Notes under the pieces: generated by a model
Told to the model about the DNA's origin: nothing
Database searches by the model: none
Seen by the model: only the letters and a program-made list of their open reading frames with translations
Part shown: positions 51,717 to 61,311 of the stretch, one piece after another
Layout: the number at the start of each line of letters is the position of its first letter
Position numbering within the stretch: the first letter of the stretch is position 1
Program-made: the position numbers and the translations under genes
Origin: Sneathiella litorea
GTDB lineage: Bacteria; Pseudomonadota; Alphaproteobacteria; Sneathiellales; Sneathiellaceae
Assembly: GCF_009882915.1 (NCBI RefSeq)
Contig: NZ_WTUW01000001.1
Coordinates: 434,357-498,356 of the forward strand
Direction of reading: 5' to 3'
Length of the DNA stretch: 64,000 nt

Positions 51717-52561
51717 CGCTTCGCTACTTCCCTCTTGATGGCACGGACTTTCGCCTGAGTATGGGCTTACAGGCATTGAAGGCACGATCATGGATCGATG
51801 TGGACAATGGGTACAACCGGGATATTGCGGAGAAACAGCGACTTCTGCGCCAGCATCGTGATCAGGTATTTGCAGAAATCGAAGATACGTTGACGGCGCA
51901 AACAAAAATTCTTGCTCTTGTCACCGATGAGATCACAGCAAATCATCCTGAAATTTTACCCATAACGGAATCAGAAAACGAGCCAAGCCCAATTATCCGC
52001 GCGTCACTTCAGGTGCAGGAAGATCTAGTCCTTATGCGCGAATCTGCTGACGGTTACGTCTTGGCGGCCGCCTGCGTCTGCTTTCCAACCGGATGGGATC
52101 TAATAGAGAAAATTGGGCGCCCCATGCAGACCATCCATCAACCGGTACCTGGCCTCAATGACCGCTTGGGCGCTCCCATTGATCGATTCTTTCGGAATCT
52201 GAAACCAGGGAAAAAAGTAGAGCGGTTCAACTGGGGCCTATACGATAGTGACGCGTTGTTTCAACCCGGTTGGTGGCGCAGCAACCGACCTATCGACACA
52301 TCAGTAAATGCGAAAAATATCGGTGAGAAGATATTCTTCCGGGTCGAACGCCAAACGCTGCAGCGGCTGGGAGAGAGTTCCGACATTCTCTTTACCATTC
52401 GGATATTCAATAACAGCCTTGCCGAGATTTGTGAAAATACTGGCCAGAGTAAAAAGCTTCTCCATGGCCTTCAAACCATGAGCCCACAAATGCGCCAGTA
52501 CAAATCATTGCCGCGATACGAAGCGCAAATAACAGACTATTTACAAAAGGCGATGATCTAG
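51713..52561 (+). CDS. DUF3445 family protein, haem-dependent oxidative N-demethylase-like
   Basis: A 282-residue protein of the DUF3445 family. Studied members are haem (PAS-like fold) enzymes that oxidatively demethylate amines. Conserved pieces here include FRLSMGLQAL, the EDLVLMRE segment, AACVCFPTGWD, IHQPVPGLND and FRVERQTLQRLGES, with a final RYEAQITDYL. The haem ligand cannot be fixed by eye. The ATG at 51713 overlaps the septation-protein stop, so they are translationally coupled. It ends in a 4-bp overlap with the convergent DUF4197 gene. Confidence 0.85.
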   Translation: MTLRYFPLDGTDFRLSMGLQALKARSWIDVDNGYNRDIAEKQRLLRQHRDQVFAEIEDTLTAQTKILALVTDEITANHPEILPITESENEPSPIIRASLQVQEDLVLMRESADGYVLAAACVCFPTGWDLIEKIGRPMQTIHQPVPGLNDRLGAPIDRFFRNLKPGKKVERFNWGLYDSDALFQPGWWRSNRPIDTSVNAKNIGEKIFFRVERQTLQRLGESSDILFTIRIFNNSLAEICENTGQSKKLLHGLQTMSPQMRQYKSLPRYEAQITDYLQKAMI

Positions 52562-53316
52562 TTTCCGAATACGGTCGTCAGGATTTCCGTTGTTCGCTTG
52601 ACGGGATCATTACGGATGGCCGCCTCTTCCCGAGCAAGGTAATAAAACAATCCTTCCAGCGCCATTTCCGTCGCGTGACCCGTCAGGTCGGATTTAATAT
52701 CCGGCACCAGGGGGTAGGTTTTATATTGCGACACCAGATTATCATAAGCGGTCATAGCGCCAACGTCCTGTAATGATTGTTCCATAATCGGACGAACAGT
52801 CTCCGTCAGGTCCGCCGTAGAAACTTTACGGAAATATTGTGTCGCGGCATCATCGGGGCCGCTATAAATCGCTTGCGCATCCTCAAGTGTCATTTCTGAA
52901 ATCGCGTTGTAGATGATTTCCTTTGTTTTTGGAGCGGCAGCTTCTGCGCCCCTGTTCAACCGCTCTTCCACCTCATCCGCCATGCCTGAGAGACCGAATT
53001 TCCTCAACAATGATTGGGCCTGCTGCATTTTTTCAGGAAGAGGGATATGAATGGCGGGGTCCGCATTATAGCCATCAACAGTGCCGATCTGCCCAACAAC
53101 CGTTTCAGTACCGACTTTTAACGCCTCTTTCAAACCGTCAATGATTTGGCTATTTGACAGATTGCTCGCCGCACTGCTCCCGGAACCACCCGATACAGAG
53201 GATGTCGTATCGGTAATCGTCTTTTGCAGCTTATCGAGCAAGCCTGCCTGCACGCCTGTTGCACCGGCAAATGCCAAAGCGACCCCCATCGCCACGACTG
53301 CTATTGTTTTGTTCAT
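52558..53316 (-). CDS. DUF4197 family exported protein
   Basis: A 252-residue protein with a clear signal peptide (residues 1-24, MNKTIAVVAMGVALAFAGA and onward). The mature part is helical and matches the DUF4197 pattern: SNSQIIDGLKEALKVGTE near the N-terminus, HIPLPEKMQQAQSLLRKFGLS (by ends), and a C-terminal ALEGLFYYLAREEAAIR-NP motif. Function is unknown; it is presumably periplasmic. It is 24 bp after the NUDIX gene on the same strand. Confidence 0.88.
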   Translation of the reverse strand: MNKTIAVVAMGVALAFAGATGVQAGLLDKLQKTITDTTSSVSGGSGSSAASNLSNSQIIDGLKEALKVGTETVVGQIGTVDGYNADPAIHIPLPEKMQQAQSLLRKFGLSGMADEVEERLNRGAEAAAPKTKEIIYNAISEMTLEDAQAIYSGPDDAATQYFRKVSTADLTETVRPIMEQSLQDVGAMTAYDNLVSQYKTYPLVPDIKSDLTGHATEMALEGLFYYLAREEAAIRNDPVKRTTEILTTVFGN

Positions 53317-53340
53317 GATAGAAATCCTCCAATAAGTCTG

Positions 53341-53904
53341 TTAGCGACGTAAAACCTCTAATGATTTTTCAAGCATTTCCCCGCTTGCATTCGCAAAGGG
53401 CGCGAAATAATCCTTGTCCTTAATCTGCCTATACTGATGTAGGGCCCAATAGACAGTAGGAAAGGCAAGATCGTTCCATGGAATGTCAGACCACTCAAAA
53501 AGGCGGACTTCCAAAGATTCCGGCCCCGCCGAAAATTCCGGATTGTCCAGTTCCGCCCGATACATAATCTGGACCTGGCTAATGTGGGTAACGCTATAAA
53601 GTGCGAGCAGATCACGTATTCGGATCTTGGCGTTTGCCTCCTCGAATGCCTCGCGCATCGCGCCATCGGCCGTCGTTTCATTCTGCTCCAAATAGCCGGC
53701 GGGCAATGTCCAGAATCCTTTGCGCGGGTTTATTGCCCGCTTACAAAGCAGGAATTTTCCCTCGTAAGTGACAACTGACCCCACAACAATCTTTGGATTA
53801 TCATAATGTACCCAGCCGCAATCGACGCACACATGGCGCTCCATGTTATCCCCTGCGGGAATCTTTCGCTCAAAAGCATAATCATCTGGATTTGGTGAAG
53901 ACAC
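53341..53904 (-). CDS. NUDIX hydrolase with N-terminal zinc-ribbon half
   Basis: A 187-residue nucleotide-diphosphate hydrolase of unknown substrate. The N-terminal VCVDCGWVHYDNPKIVVG contains one CxxC and an HY motif, as in a common alphaproteobacterial subfamily. The NUDIX box runs GYLEQNETTADGAMREAFEEA, with the last Gly replaced. The C-terminal part has EWSDIPWNDLAFPTVYWAL. It starts about 40 bp from the end of ccmI. Confidence 0.88.
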   Translation of the reverse strand: MSSPNPDDYAFERKIPAGDNMERHVCVDCGWVHYDNPKIVVGSVVTYEGKFLLCKRAINPRKGFWTLPAGYLEQNETTADGAMREAFEEANAKIRIRDLLALYSVTHISQVQIMYRAELDNPEFSAGPESLEVRLFEWSDIPWNDLAFPTVYWALHQYRQIKDKDYFAPFANASGEMLEKSLEVLRR

Positions 53905-53942
53905 AGGGTAACTTCTTTCCGTCCTTTAAAAAGATAACGCTA

Positions 53943-55331
53943 TCAATTTTTATCCGAAGCGGAAAGGCTCTTTATTGCTTCTGTCGCCGCAATATGCACG
54001 GGGCTTTCGGCATCTGTCAGGGCCTGAAGTCGGGTCCAGAGATCGATTGCCTCCGCGTTATTCCCGCTCGCCGCTTCCGCAACGCCAAGGTACCACAAAG
54101 CCTGCTGGTGATCAGGAATTCGTTCAAGTATCATATTATATAGTTCTACGGCGGCGGCTGGTGGCACGCCAGCATCTCCGGCCACCTGAACATGCGCGAA
54201 AGCTTCGGCCTGCAAGGCCGTAAGGTCTTCCGGGTTAAGCTCCCGTGCCCGACGATAGGCGTCCACAGACTTTTCGTACTCCTGCAACGTGCCATAGGCC
54301 TGGCCAAGGCGCATTAACCCCTCATAGTCAGGCGCCTCATTCATACGGGATGCCAAACCTTCAACCATGGATGTGATCATCGCCTGCCGTTCATCTGGCG
54401 ACATATTGGCAGCAGCGGCCATGTCCTCGCTGGTCGGTCCAGCCTGAACCGACGGAACCGTTTTACTGCTAAGAAGGTCCCCAATATCGGTGCCTGTCAT
54501 TTCTGCTGTCTGTTCTATGCGACGGGCAAGAACCGGCATGAAGGGAGCCCCCGCCGGGCTTTCCTCATAAAGCGCGATCCATTTTTTCAGCGCACCGGTT
54601 GAATCCCCTTCTTGCGCATCACGAAGCGCGAGGTAATAGCGGGCTCCGGGATTATCGGGATTCAGTGCAAATGCTTTTTCAAAAGCCTTCTCTGCCTGTG
54701 GCGTGATAGTTCCCTCTGAGGCGAAATAGTAATTTTCACCGGCACTGATAAAAAGTTCTGCTGCGTTTGGCGCAAGCAGAGTCGCCTTAATATAGGTTTC
54801 AGCTGCCTCATCATATCTCTCAAGGCGGCTTAACGTCTGCGCCAGAAGAACCCATCCCTCCAGATTTTCCGGTTGTGCCTTTAGTGCATCAACTAATCGC
54901 TGAATCAGCGAGGCGACATCCTGCGACTTCACGGCTGCCTTCTCCGCCTCAATATCGCGCGATGCCAGCGGACGGGCAGGTGCTTCGGGCGTACCAAGAT
55001 CACTATAAATTGCCAGGCTGATTACCGGAAACGCTATGGCGAGAATTAACGCCAGTTGCCAACTGGCCCACCCTCTGGAATAGGTGGACTTCTTCTCCTG
55101 CACTCTTCCCAGACGAAGCAAGCGCCGCTTGATTTCCGTTTCCATGGCATCGGCTTCTACCTTACCGATAGCTCCACGCGCGACATCAGCAGAGAGTTCG
55201 TTGAGCTGCTGCCGATACACTTCAAGACCTTGATCCACGCGGCCACGCGCACTTCGGCCCGCGCCTAGAAAAGGCCAGACGAGTATAGCTATTGCCACAA
55301 GCAGAATTAGTGAAAGAATGATCCAAATCAT
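53943..55331 (-). CDS. ccmI: Cytochrome c maturation protein CcmI (TPR)
   Basis: Holds apocytochrome c for haem ligation. A 462-residue protein: an N-terminal membrane helix (IWIILSLILLVAIAILVW), a cytoplasmic loop with a Leu-rich helix (EVYRQQLNELSADVARG), a second membrane helix near 91-109, then a periplasmic TPR domain with repeats such as GWVLLAQTLSRLERYDEA and GLMRLGQAYGTLQEYEKS. It is the last gene of ccmABCDEFGHI, 5 bp after ccmH. Confidence 0.93.
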   Translation of the reverse strand: MIWIILSLILLVAIAILVWPFLGAGRSARGRVDQGLEVYRQQLNELSADVARGAIGKVEADAMETEIKRRLLRLGRVQEKKSTYSRGWASWQLALILAIAFPVISLAIYSDLGTPEAPARPLASRDIEAEKAAVKSQDVASLIQRLVDALKAQPENLEGWVLLAQTLSRLERYDEAAETYIKATLLAPNAAELFISAGENYYFASEGTITPQAEKAFEKAFALNPDNPGARYYLALRDAQEGDSTGALKKWIALYEESPAGAPFMPVLARRIEQTAEMTGTDIGDLLSSKTVPSVQAGPTSEDMAAAANMSPDERQAMITSMVEGLASRMNEAPDYEGLMRLGQAYGTLQEYEKSVDAYRRARELNPEDLTALQAEAFAHVQVAGDAGVPPAAAVELYNMILERIPDHQQALWYLGVAEAASGNNAEAIDLWTRLQALTDAESPVHIAATEAIKSLSASDKN

Positions 55332-55336
55332 GGCTT

Positions 55337-55825
55337 TTACCCGCGGCTGTCCGAATCAAGTATGCGGTTTATTTCCATCTCTTCTTCCGTAGACAGTTTA
55401 ACAACTACGTCTTCTTTGGATGCGTGACTTCGGCCGCGCAGGAAGATTACCATTGCAATCGCGCCAAAGATAAAGATCATCACAGGTCCCAGCCAAAGGA
55501 GGACTGTCGTGAGTTTAAAGGGAGGATCAAGAAGGACCCAATCCCCATAGCGATCGACAAGATATCTTCGCACCTCCTGATCTGTGTCCCCCAGAGCAAC
55601 TCTTTCCCGAACAATCAGACGAAGGTCTTTTGCGAGATCAGCATTACTGTCTAAAATAGACTGGTTCTGGCAAACGAGACAACGTATCTCCGCTGAGATT
55701 GCCCGCACTCTTGATTCGAGCGCCGGATCCTTAAGGTTCTCCTCTATGAAAATAGCTGAAGAGGATAGGACTATGAACGGAACCAGCAGCGCGGCTAGAA
55801 TAAGGGGGCGGGCCAAAACCTTCAC
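55337..55825 (-). CDS. ccmH: Cytochrome c maturation protein CcmH
   Basis: Membrane-anchored thiol-reductase partner of the haem lyase complex (162 residues). The family motif RCLVCQNQSI supplies Cys49 and Cys52. A signal/anchor sequence precedes it and a second membrane helix (LLWLGPVMIFIFGAIAMVIF) follows. Its start overlaps the ccmG stop by 4 bp. Confidence 0.96.
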   Translation of the reverse strand: MKVLARPLILAALLVPFIVLSSSAIFIEENLKDPALESRVRAISAEIRCLVCQNQSILDSNADLAKDLRLIVRERVALGDTDQEVRRYLVDRYGDWVLLDPPFKLTTVLLWLGPVMIFIFGAIAMVIFLRGRSHASKEDVVVKLSTEEEMEINRILDSDSRG

Positions 55826-56355
55826 GACCCCACCTCATTCAAAAATGGTCGAACACGGGTTTCGAACATTGCCCGGCTAACCGGCCCAATGATTTTATCG
55901 AGAATTTTTCCGTCCGCACTAATGACAAAGGTTTCGGGAACACCATAGACGCCGAAATCTATACCTACGCGACCTTTAAGGTCCATCCCCGTGCTTTTAT
56001 AGGGATTGCCATGGCGTTCCAGCCATTTGGCGGCCGCCTCCGGTGTGTCTTTGTAGTTAAGACCATAAATATCGACTGTATTCTGCGCCTTCAACTCCAT
56101 AAAAAAGGGATGTTCCGCCATACAGGCTACACACCATGACGCGAAAACATTCAGCAACACAACCTTCCCTGTTGCAAGGTCTTCTTTCGCCAATCCCGTC
56201 CCGTAACCCGGAACTGGCTCCAAAGAAAATTCTGGCGCGGGTTTACTTACCAGCTCGGTTGGAATTTCCGTCGGGTTCAGATTAAAAAGCGCATACCACA
56301 TCACAACAGCAATACCAGCGAAAGTCGCAACAGGGATAAGAAACCGTAACCGCAT
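55822..56355 (-). CDS. ccmG: Thiol:disulfide interchange protein CcmG (DsbE)
   Basis: Periplasmic thioredoxin that reduces apocytochrome or CcmH disulfides. A 177-residue protein with an N-terminal membrane anchor and active-site WCVAC (Cys75, Cys78) after NVFASW, plus the GVPETFVI cis-Pro loop typical of CcmG. It is in the ccm operon, 4 bp after ccmF. Confidence 0.96.
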   Translation of the reverse strand: MRLRFLIPVATFAGIAVVMWYALFNLNPTEIPTELVSKPAPEFSLEPVPGYGTGLAKEDLATGKVVLLNVFASWCVACMAEHPFFMELKAQNTVDIYGLNYKDTPEAAAKWLERHGNPYKSTGMDLKGRVGIDFGVYGVPETFVISADGKILDKIIGPVSRAMFETRVRPFLNEVGS

Positions 56356-56359
56356 CTTC

Positions 56360-58354
56360 CTATCCTTTCGCCCTGGACAAATCAGACGCCGCCGCCTGCT
56401 GACGAGCCCGCCGCGGAGCGCCCATGCGTAACCGTCTATCGCTCAAGCTCAGCCCCCCGCCCAAGAACATGACGAATGCCCCGATCCAGATCCAGGATAT
56501 GAAAGGTTTGTGATATATCCGCACTGCATGACCACCCTTTCCATCGGCCTCCCCAACGACCGCATATAGGTCTGCACTCAGCATTGGCCGGATGGCAGCT
56601 TCGGTTGTTTCCATGGGTGGGTCAGTATAGCGCCGTTGTTCCGGATAAAGATAAACGCCTTTCTCAGTACCTGTTGACGCGAGAAAGGTTCCACGGACCG
56701 CTTCATAGTTGGGCCCTGCAACGGCCTCTGCGCCGTCAAAACGGAAATCATACCCACCAACGGAAACGATTTCACCCGGTCGCATAACCCCAAGATGTTC
56801 CGTCTGCCAGGTTTCCGACGCTGTGACCCCCAGAACAACTAACGCGACACCGATATGAGCAACGGTCATACCATGCGCACTTCTGGGAAGCTGTTTCATA
56901 CGCCGCCAACTGCTGGAAAGTGATCCCCGGAAGAGCTTTATGCGCTCAGCCCATTCCAGGAGCGACCCAACAAGAAGCCAGGCAAATAATCCCATTCCGA
57001 CAAGCGCCATGATCGGCGTATCAGTCTGCTGCCACCAGATGAACCCAACAAGCAACAACGCAAGAAGAAGTGCAAACTTTAGACGCGACAACACCCCGGC
57101 AAGATCACCCCGCTTCCATGCGAGGAAAGGCCCAAAGGCCATGGCGATAATGAGCGGGATGGCCAGCGGTAGAAAGGTCGCTTCAAAATAAGGTGGGCCA
57201 ACGGAAACCTTGTCTCCGGTGAACGCATCCAGAAAAATCGGATACAATGTCCCGAGGAGTATCGTTGCCGTCGCGGTAGACAGCAGCAGATTATTGAGAA
57301 CCAGTGCGCCCTCTCGGCTGATCGGAGCAAATAACCCTCCACCCTTCATCATTGGTGCACGAATCCCGTAGAGCAAAAGAGAGCCGCCAACCACAACAAT
57401 CAGGAACATTAGAATGAAGACACCGCGCGCCGGGTCCGAGGCAAATGCATGCACTGAATTGAGCACACCGGATCGCACAAGGAAGGTCCCCAACAAACTC
57501 AGGCTGAAGGCAATGATGGCGAGAAGTATCGTCCAGTTTTTAAGGGCATCGCGCTTTTCAACAACGATGGCGGAATGCAGCAACGCGGTTGCCGCCAGCC
57601 AGGGCATAAACGACGCATTCTCTACCGGGTCCCAGAACCACCAGCCGCCCCAGCCGAGTTCATAATAGGCCCACCAGGAACCCAGCGCTATTCCGATCGT
57701 GAGGAATCCCCACGCCGCCAACGTCCAAGGACGCACCCAGCGTGCCCAGGCGGGGTCCACCTTGCCTTCGATAAGCGCTGCAATGGCGAACGAGAAAGTG
57801 ATCGAAAGCCCCACATATCCGAGATAAAGAAATGGCGGGTGGAAGGCAAGACCCGGATCCTGCAAAAGCGGGTTCAGGCCACTACCGTCAAGTGGGGCAG
57901 GATCCAACCGTTCAAACGGGTTGGAAGTAAACAGAATGAACATCAGGAAGCCGACGCCGATCAGCCCTTGTATCGAGAGCACTCTGGCCTTCAGGCTATC
58001 CGGCAGGTTGCGCCCAAAGAGTGCGACCGCAAATCCGAAGAATGCCAACATCAAGCTCCATAGCAGGAGCGATCCTTCATGATTTCCCCAAACACCGCTT
58101 ATTTTATAAAGCATTGGCTTCAGGGAATGGGAATTGTTTGCGACGTTAAGAATTGAAAAGTCACTGGTGACATATCCAACTGTCAGACAGATGAAAGCCC
58201 CCGTTACCGCCGCGAATTGAACGAAAGCGGCATTACTCGCAAATCGCATCATCGGTTGATTGCCCCGTGCCGCGCCAACAAGTGGGAGAGTACCCTGAAA
58301 AAAAGCGGTGACCAGCGCCAGAATGAGCACGAATTGACCGATCTCGGCAACCAT
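56360..58354 (-). CDS. ccmF: Haem lyase subunit CcmF
   Basis: Large polytopic membrane protein (664 residues) that transfers haem from CcmE to apocytochrome c. The WWD domain GGWWFWDPVENASFMPWL faces the periplasm, and conserved His-bearing loops (NHEGSLLLW, LYKISGVW) are present. The ATG at 58354 overlaps the ccmE stop as ATGA and has GGAGG upstream; an 8-residue longer start is less likely. Confidence 0.97.
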   Translation of the reverse strand: MVAEIGQFVLILALVTAFFQGTLPLVGAARGNQPMMRFASNAAFVQFAAVTGAFICLTVGYVTSDFSILNVANNSHSLKPMLYKISGVWGNHEGSLLLWSLMLAFFGFAVALFGRNLPDSLKARVLSIQGLIGVGFLMFILFTSNPFERLDPAPLDGSGLNPLLQDPGLAFHPPFLYLGYVGLSITFSFAIAALIEGKVDPAWARWVRPWTLAAWGFLTIGIALGSWWAYYELGWGGWWFWDPVENASFMPWLAATALLHSAIVVEKRDALKNWTILLAIIAFSLSLLGTFLVRSGVLNSVHAFASDPARGVFILMFLIVVVGGSLLLYGIRAPMMKGGGLFAPISREGALVLNNLLLSTATATILLGTLYPIFLDAFTGDKVSVGPPYFEATFLPLAIPLIIAMAFGPFLAWKRGDLAGVLSRLKFALLLALLLVGFIWWQQTDTPIMALVGMGLFAWLLVGSLLEWAERIKLFRGSLSSSWRRMKQLPRSAHGMTVAHIGVALVVLGVTASETWQTEHLGVMRPGEIVSVGGYDFRFDGAEAVAGPNYEAVRGTFLASTGTEKGVYLYPEQRRYTDPPMETTEAAIRPMLSADLYAVVGEADGKGGHAVRIYHKPFISWIWIGAFVMFLGGGLSLSDRRLRMGAPRRARQQAAASDLSRAKG

Positions 58355-58794
58355 CAGTCGCTCCCCTCCGGATTCCATTGTCCCGACTTCTTGAGCGCCT
58401 CCGCCACTTCCGGCGGCATATAATTTTCATCATGCTTGGCAAGGACATTGGTAGCGACAAAAATACCGTCTTCGTTGAGCGCACCTTCCGTGACGACCCC
58501 CTGCCCTTCGCGGAACAGGTCAGGAAGCAATCCTTCGAAAGTGACGGGGACTGCCATATTCAGGTCAGTCACGCGAAACCGCGTCAGGACGCCGTTTTTC
58601 TCAACGCTACCCTCCTCTACCAAACCGCCAAGGCGAAAATTCCGGCCTGAGGGAATAGGTTTTTCAACAAGGTCGGAGGGGCTCCGGAAAAACACGAGAC
58701 CATCTTCGAAAGAGGTCAAAACAAGTGCCGTGGCGATGGCAAGGATACCCATGCCAGCAAGCACAAAATATAAACGGCGTTTCTTGCGGGTCAT
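58354..58794 (-). CDS. ccmE: Haem chaperone CcmE
   Basis: Periplasmic haem shuttle (146 residues). A membrane anchor near residues 9-27 precedes an OB-fold domain. His121 in AKHDENYMPPEV binds haem covalently, and Tyr125 is the axial ligand position. It overlaps ccmD and ccmF by 4 bp each. Confidence 0.97.
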   Translation of the reverse strand: MTRKKRRLYFVLAGMGILAIATALVLTSFEDGLVFFRSPSDLVEKPIPSGRNFRLGGLVEEGSVEKNGVLTRFRVTDLNMAVPVTFEGLLPDLFREGQGVVTEGALNEDGIFVATNVLAKHDENYMPPEVAEALKKSGQWNPEGSD

Positions 58795-59003
58795 GTCTGA
58801 CTTTCTCTGGCTTGCGCAGAAGTATTCCGTCTGGAGCCTTTCTGTCGCCGTCCTTCGATTACGGCAAGTTTCTGCTCAATCACCTTCAGGCGTTGGCGGC
58901 TGCGTAAATATAGCGCCGTTAGCACAAAGGCAGAAATAGCAAAGCACGGCCAGATAAACAGCCCGTATCCACCCATTTCAAAATATGTTGCAACCTGATC
59001 CAA
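58791..59003 (-). CDS. ccmD: Haem exporter accessory protein CcmD
   Basis: Small (70 residues) single-helix membrane protein that helps release holo-CcmE from CcmABC. It begins with a GGYGLFIWPCFAISAFVL helix and a basic cytoplasmic tail. Position between ccmC and ccmE confirms the call; ATGA overlap with ccmE. A gap of 114 bp separates it from ccmC. Confidence 0.9.
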   Translation of the reverse strand: MDQVATYFEMGGYGLFIWPCFAISAFVLTALYLRSRQRLKVIEQKLAVIEGRRQKGSRRNTSAQARESQT

Positions 59004-59117
59004 TATTGTCCTCAGAGACTGTTGTTTTGGGCAAATATAGTTATATCGCGTATAAAATACATAACGTAACGCACTTTCTGCGTCACAATGCCGCGATCAG
59101 GCAATAATCCCGTTTCC

Positions 59118-59852
59118 CTAGCTTTCCCTTAGCTCCGCAATCTGCAGGACGCGAAGGCGTCGTTTTAAAATTTCTGCCTTCACCCGGATAATAAGAACCA
59201 TGACAAAAAAGGCAGTATAGGCGAGCCCCATTACCAGGAGAGGAATAAGGATACTGCTGTGGATTTTTGGCCCCGCCATGGTCGCAACACTTGCCGGCTG
59301 GTGCAGGGTATTCCACCAATCGACCGAGAATCGGATGATCGGTATGTTGATAACCCCGACCAGCGCCAGAATTGCGGCGGCCTTGGCCGCCTTGGCCGGA
59401 TCGTCAAAACTCTCCCAAATTGCCATATAACCGAGATATAGAAACAGCAGGATCAACATACTGGTCAATCGGGCATCCCAGACCCAAAACGTCCCCCACA
59501 TGGGTTGCCCCCAGAGCGACCCCGTCACCAGAGCCAGAAAGGTAAAGCAAGCGCCGATGGGAGCCGCAGCTTTCGCTGAAAGGTCAGCTACCGGGTGCTT
59601 CCAGATCAACCCGACCGCTGAGGAGATTGCCATCATGGTATAAATCATCAATGCCATCCAGGCCGCAGGGACATGGACAAACATGATACGTACCGTATCC
59701 CCCTGCTGATAATCCGGCGGTGCCACGAACAAGCTCAGATAAAGTCCGGACAACAGCAAAATTGCGGTCAGCCAAACACTCCAGGGATAGATCGCCGCTG
59801 TTATGGCCAGAAACCGCTTCGGGTTGGCATATCTATGTAAATCAATGGCCAT
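59118..59852 (-). CDS. ccmC: Haem exporter CcmC
   Basis: Six-helix membrane protein (244 residues) that loads haem on CcmE. The WWD motif reads GTFWVWDARLTSML, and conserved His lie in the loops FVHVPAAWM and WWNTLHQPAS. It lies 26 bp after ccmB. Confidence 0.96.
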   Translation of the reverse strand: MAIDLHRYANPKRFLAITAAIYPWSVWLTAILLLSGLYLSLFVAPPDYQQGDTVRIMFVHVPAAWMALMIYTMMAISSAVGLIWKHPVADLSAKAAAPIGACFTFLALVTGSLWGQPMWGTFWVWDARLTSMLILLFLYLGYMAIWESFDDPAKAAKAAAILALVGVINIPIIRFSVDWWNTLHQPASVATMAGPKIHSSILIPLLVMGLAYTAFFVMVLIIRVKAEILKRRLRVLQIAELRES

Positions 59853-59878
59853 GATTTCAATCAGTTCCTCAAACTACC

Positions 59879-60544
59879 CTACGACAGAGACAAACGCAGC
59901 GCCGCCGCAGCTGCAAGCGGCCCAACGACCAGCGCACCAAGCGAAACGCCGCCGAGCAACAATAGATGGGGCGTCACGGACAACTGGGCAACCGCCGCCT
60001 CAACGGCCGCGACGCCGAAAATCAATACAGGTATATATAGCGGAAGTACCAAAAGTGACAACAAAACACCACCTCGGCGCATTGCCATAGTCAATGCCGC
60101 CCCGACAGATCCGATCAGACTCAAGGTTGGAGTTCCAATGAGAAGGGAGACAACCAGCGCACTTATTCCCTCACCGGGCAGGTTGAGGGATAACGCAAGA
60201 ATCGGGGCGATCACAATAAGAGGGAGGACAGATGTCAACCAATGCGCGATTACCTTGGCAAGTACCAAAATTTCTAACGGCAAGGGCCCGATCATCAACA
60301 AATCCAGTGATCCATCCTCATAATCCGCCTGAAACATTCGATCGAGAGTGAGGAGGCAGGCAAGTAAGGCCGCGACCCACAGAACACCGGGCCCAATCCG
60401 CGCCAGAACAGCAAGTTCAGGCCCGACCCCAAGCGGGAAAAGAATGATGACAATGACGAAAAAGGAAAGGCCTAAGGTGACAGCACTTCCCTGACGGACC
60501 GCTAAGGTCAGATCACGGCCGATAAGACTGAAAAATCGTTTCAT
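59879..60544 (-). CDS. ccmB: Haem exporter permease CcmB
   Basis: A 221-residue ABC permease with six membrane helices. DRMFQADYEDGSLDLL is the coupling-region motif of CcmB. The start overlaps the ccmA stop by 4 bp, as expected for an ATPase/permease pair. Confidence 0.96.
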   Translation of the reverse strand: MKRFFSLIGRDLTLAVRQGSAVTLGLSFFVIVIILFPLGVGPELAVLARIGPGVLWVAALLACLLTLDRMFQADYEDGSLDLLMIGPLPLEILVLAKVIAHWLTSVLPLIVIAPILALSLNLPGEGISALVVSLLIGTPTLSLIGSVGAALTMAMRRGGVLLSLLVLPLYIPVLIFGVAAVEAAVAQLSVTPHLLLLGGVSLGALVVGPLAAAAALRLSLS

Positions 60545-61152
60545 AATGCCCCATCATCAAGATCAAGCAACTTGACCTGTTCGAGCTCCAGATCCTGATG
60601 GGTTGCGAAAAGAGCCATGCCGCCCGCCGCTAAATGTCGCATCAGCCTTTCTTTAAACAGCGCGATGTAATGTTTATCAAGGGCACTCAAAGGTTCATCC
60701 AGGATCCAGAGTTTTGCAGACGACGCGACAAGCCGTGCAAGATTGGTCCTTTTCTTCTGTCCCTGGGAGAGCAGGCCCGTCGGCGTATCGGCAAGCTTTT
60801 GAAGGTCGAACTGCTCAAGTGCCGACACAACATCTTCTGTGCCATGGAACATCGACCAGAATCCAATATTCTCGCGGACCGTCATTGCGTATTTAAGGGC
60901 CTCCTGATGACCCAGGTAATGATATGATCCAACATAAGTCTCGGAATCCTTAAAAATGTCCTCGTCATTCCAGGTAATCTCACCGGCCAAAGGGCTTAGG
61001 AGTCGGGCGCATATTCTAAGAAGCGAGGATTTACCGGCGCCATTACGTCCACGCACCCAAATCGCCTCGCCAGAGGCAAGTGAGAACGAAACATTCTCAA
61101 ACACCAGCTGTTCGGCGCGCTGACAGGCCAAATTCCGAACGGCAAAACTCAT
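60541..61152 (-). CDS. ccmA: Cytochrome c biogenesis ATP-binding protein CcmA
   Basis: ABC ATPase (203 residues) driving the CcmABCD complex. Walker A GRNGAGKS is at 35-42. The signature region reads LLSQGQKKR, a CcmA-type variant of LSGGQ, and Walker B is LWILDEPLSALD. It is the first gene of the nine-gene operon and is divergent from acnA. Confidence 0.96.
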   Translation of the reverse strand: MSFAVRNLACQRAEQLVFENVSFSLASGEAIWVRGRNGAGKSSLLRICARLLSPLAGEITWNDEDIFKDSETYVGSYHYLGHQEALKYAMTVRENIGFWSMFHGTEDVVSALEQFDLQKLADTPTGLLSQGQKKRTNLARLVASSAKLWILDEPLSALDKHYIALFKERLMRHLAAGGMALFATHQDLELEQVKLLDLDDGAL

Positions 61153-61311
61153 TGCGGCAGTATTTCACTCCAAAATTGCGAGAACTAAGGGCATCGACCC
61201 ATTTCTCTGACTATAGCAACTAGTCCAGATTCGCAAATAGATAGAACCACCCTTTGCCGCTCGATCACGGCTAAGTTACAAGATAAATTCAACTGAAATG
61301 ATCATTCCTTA

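Noticed and set aside
53341-53904. NUDIX hydrolase with only half of a zinc ribbon, as a possible degenerate enzyme
   Set aside because: The single CxxC followed by HYDNPK and the substituted final Gly in the box are, as I recall, normal for a common alphaproteobacterial subfamily, so this is not a sign of decay.
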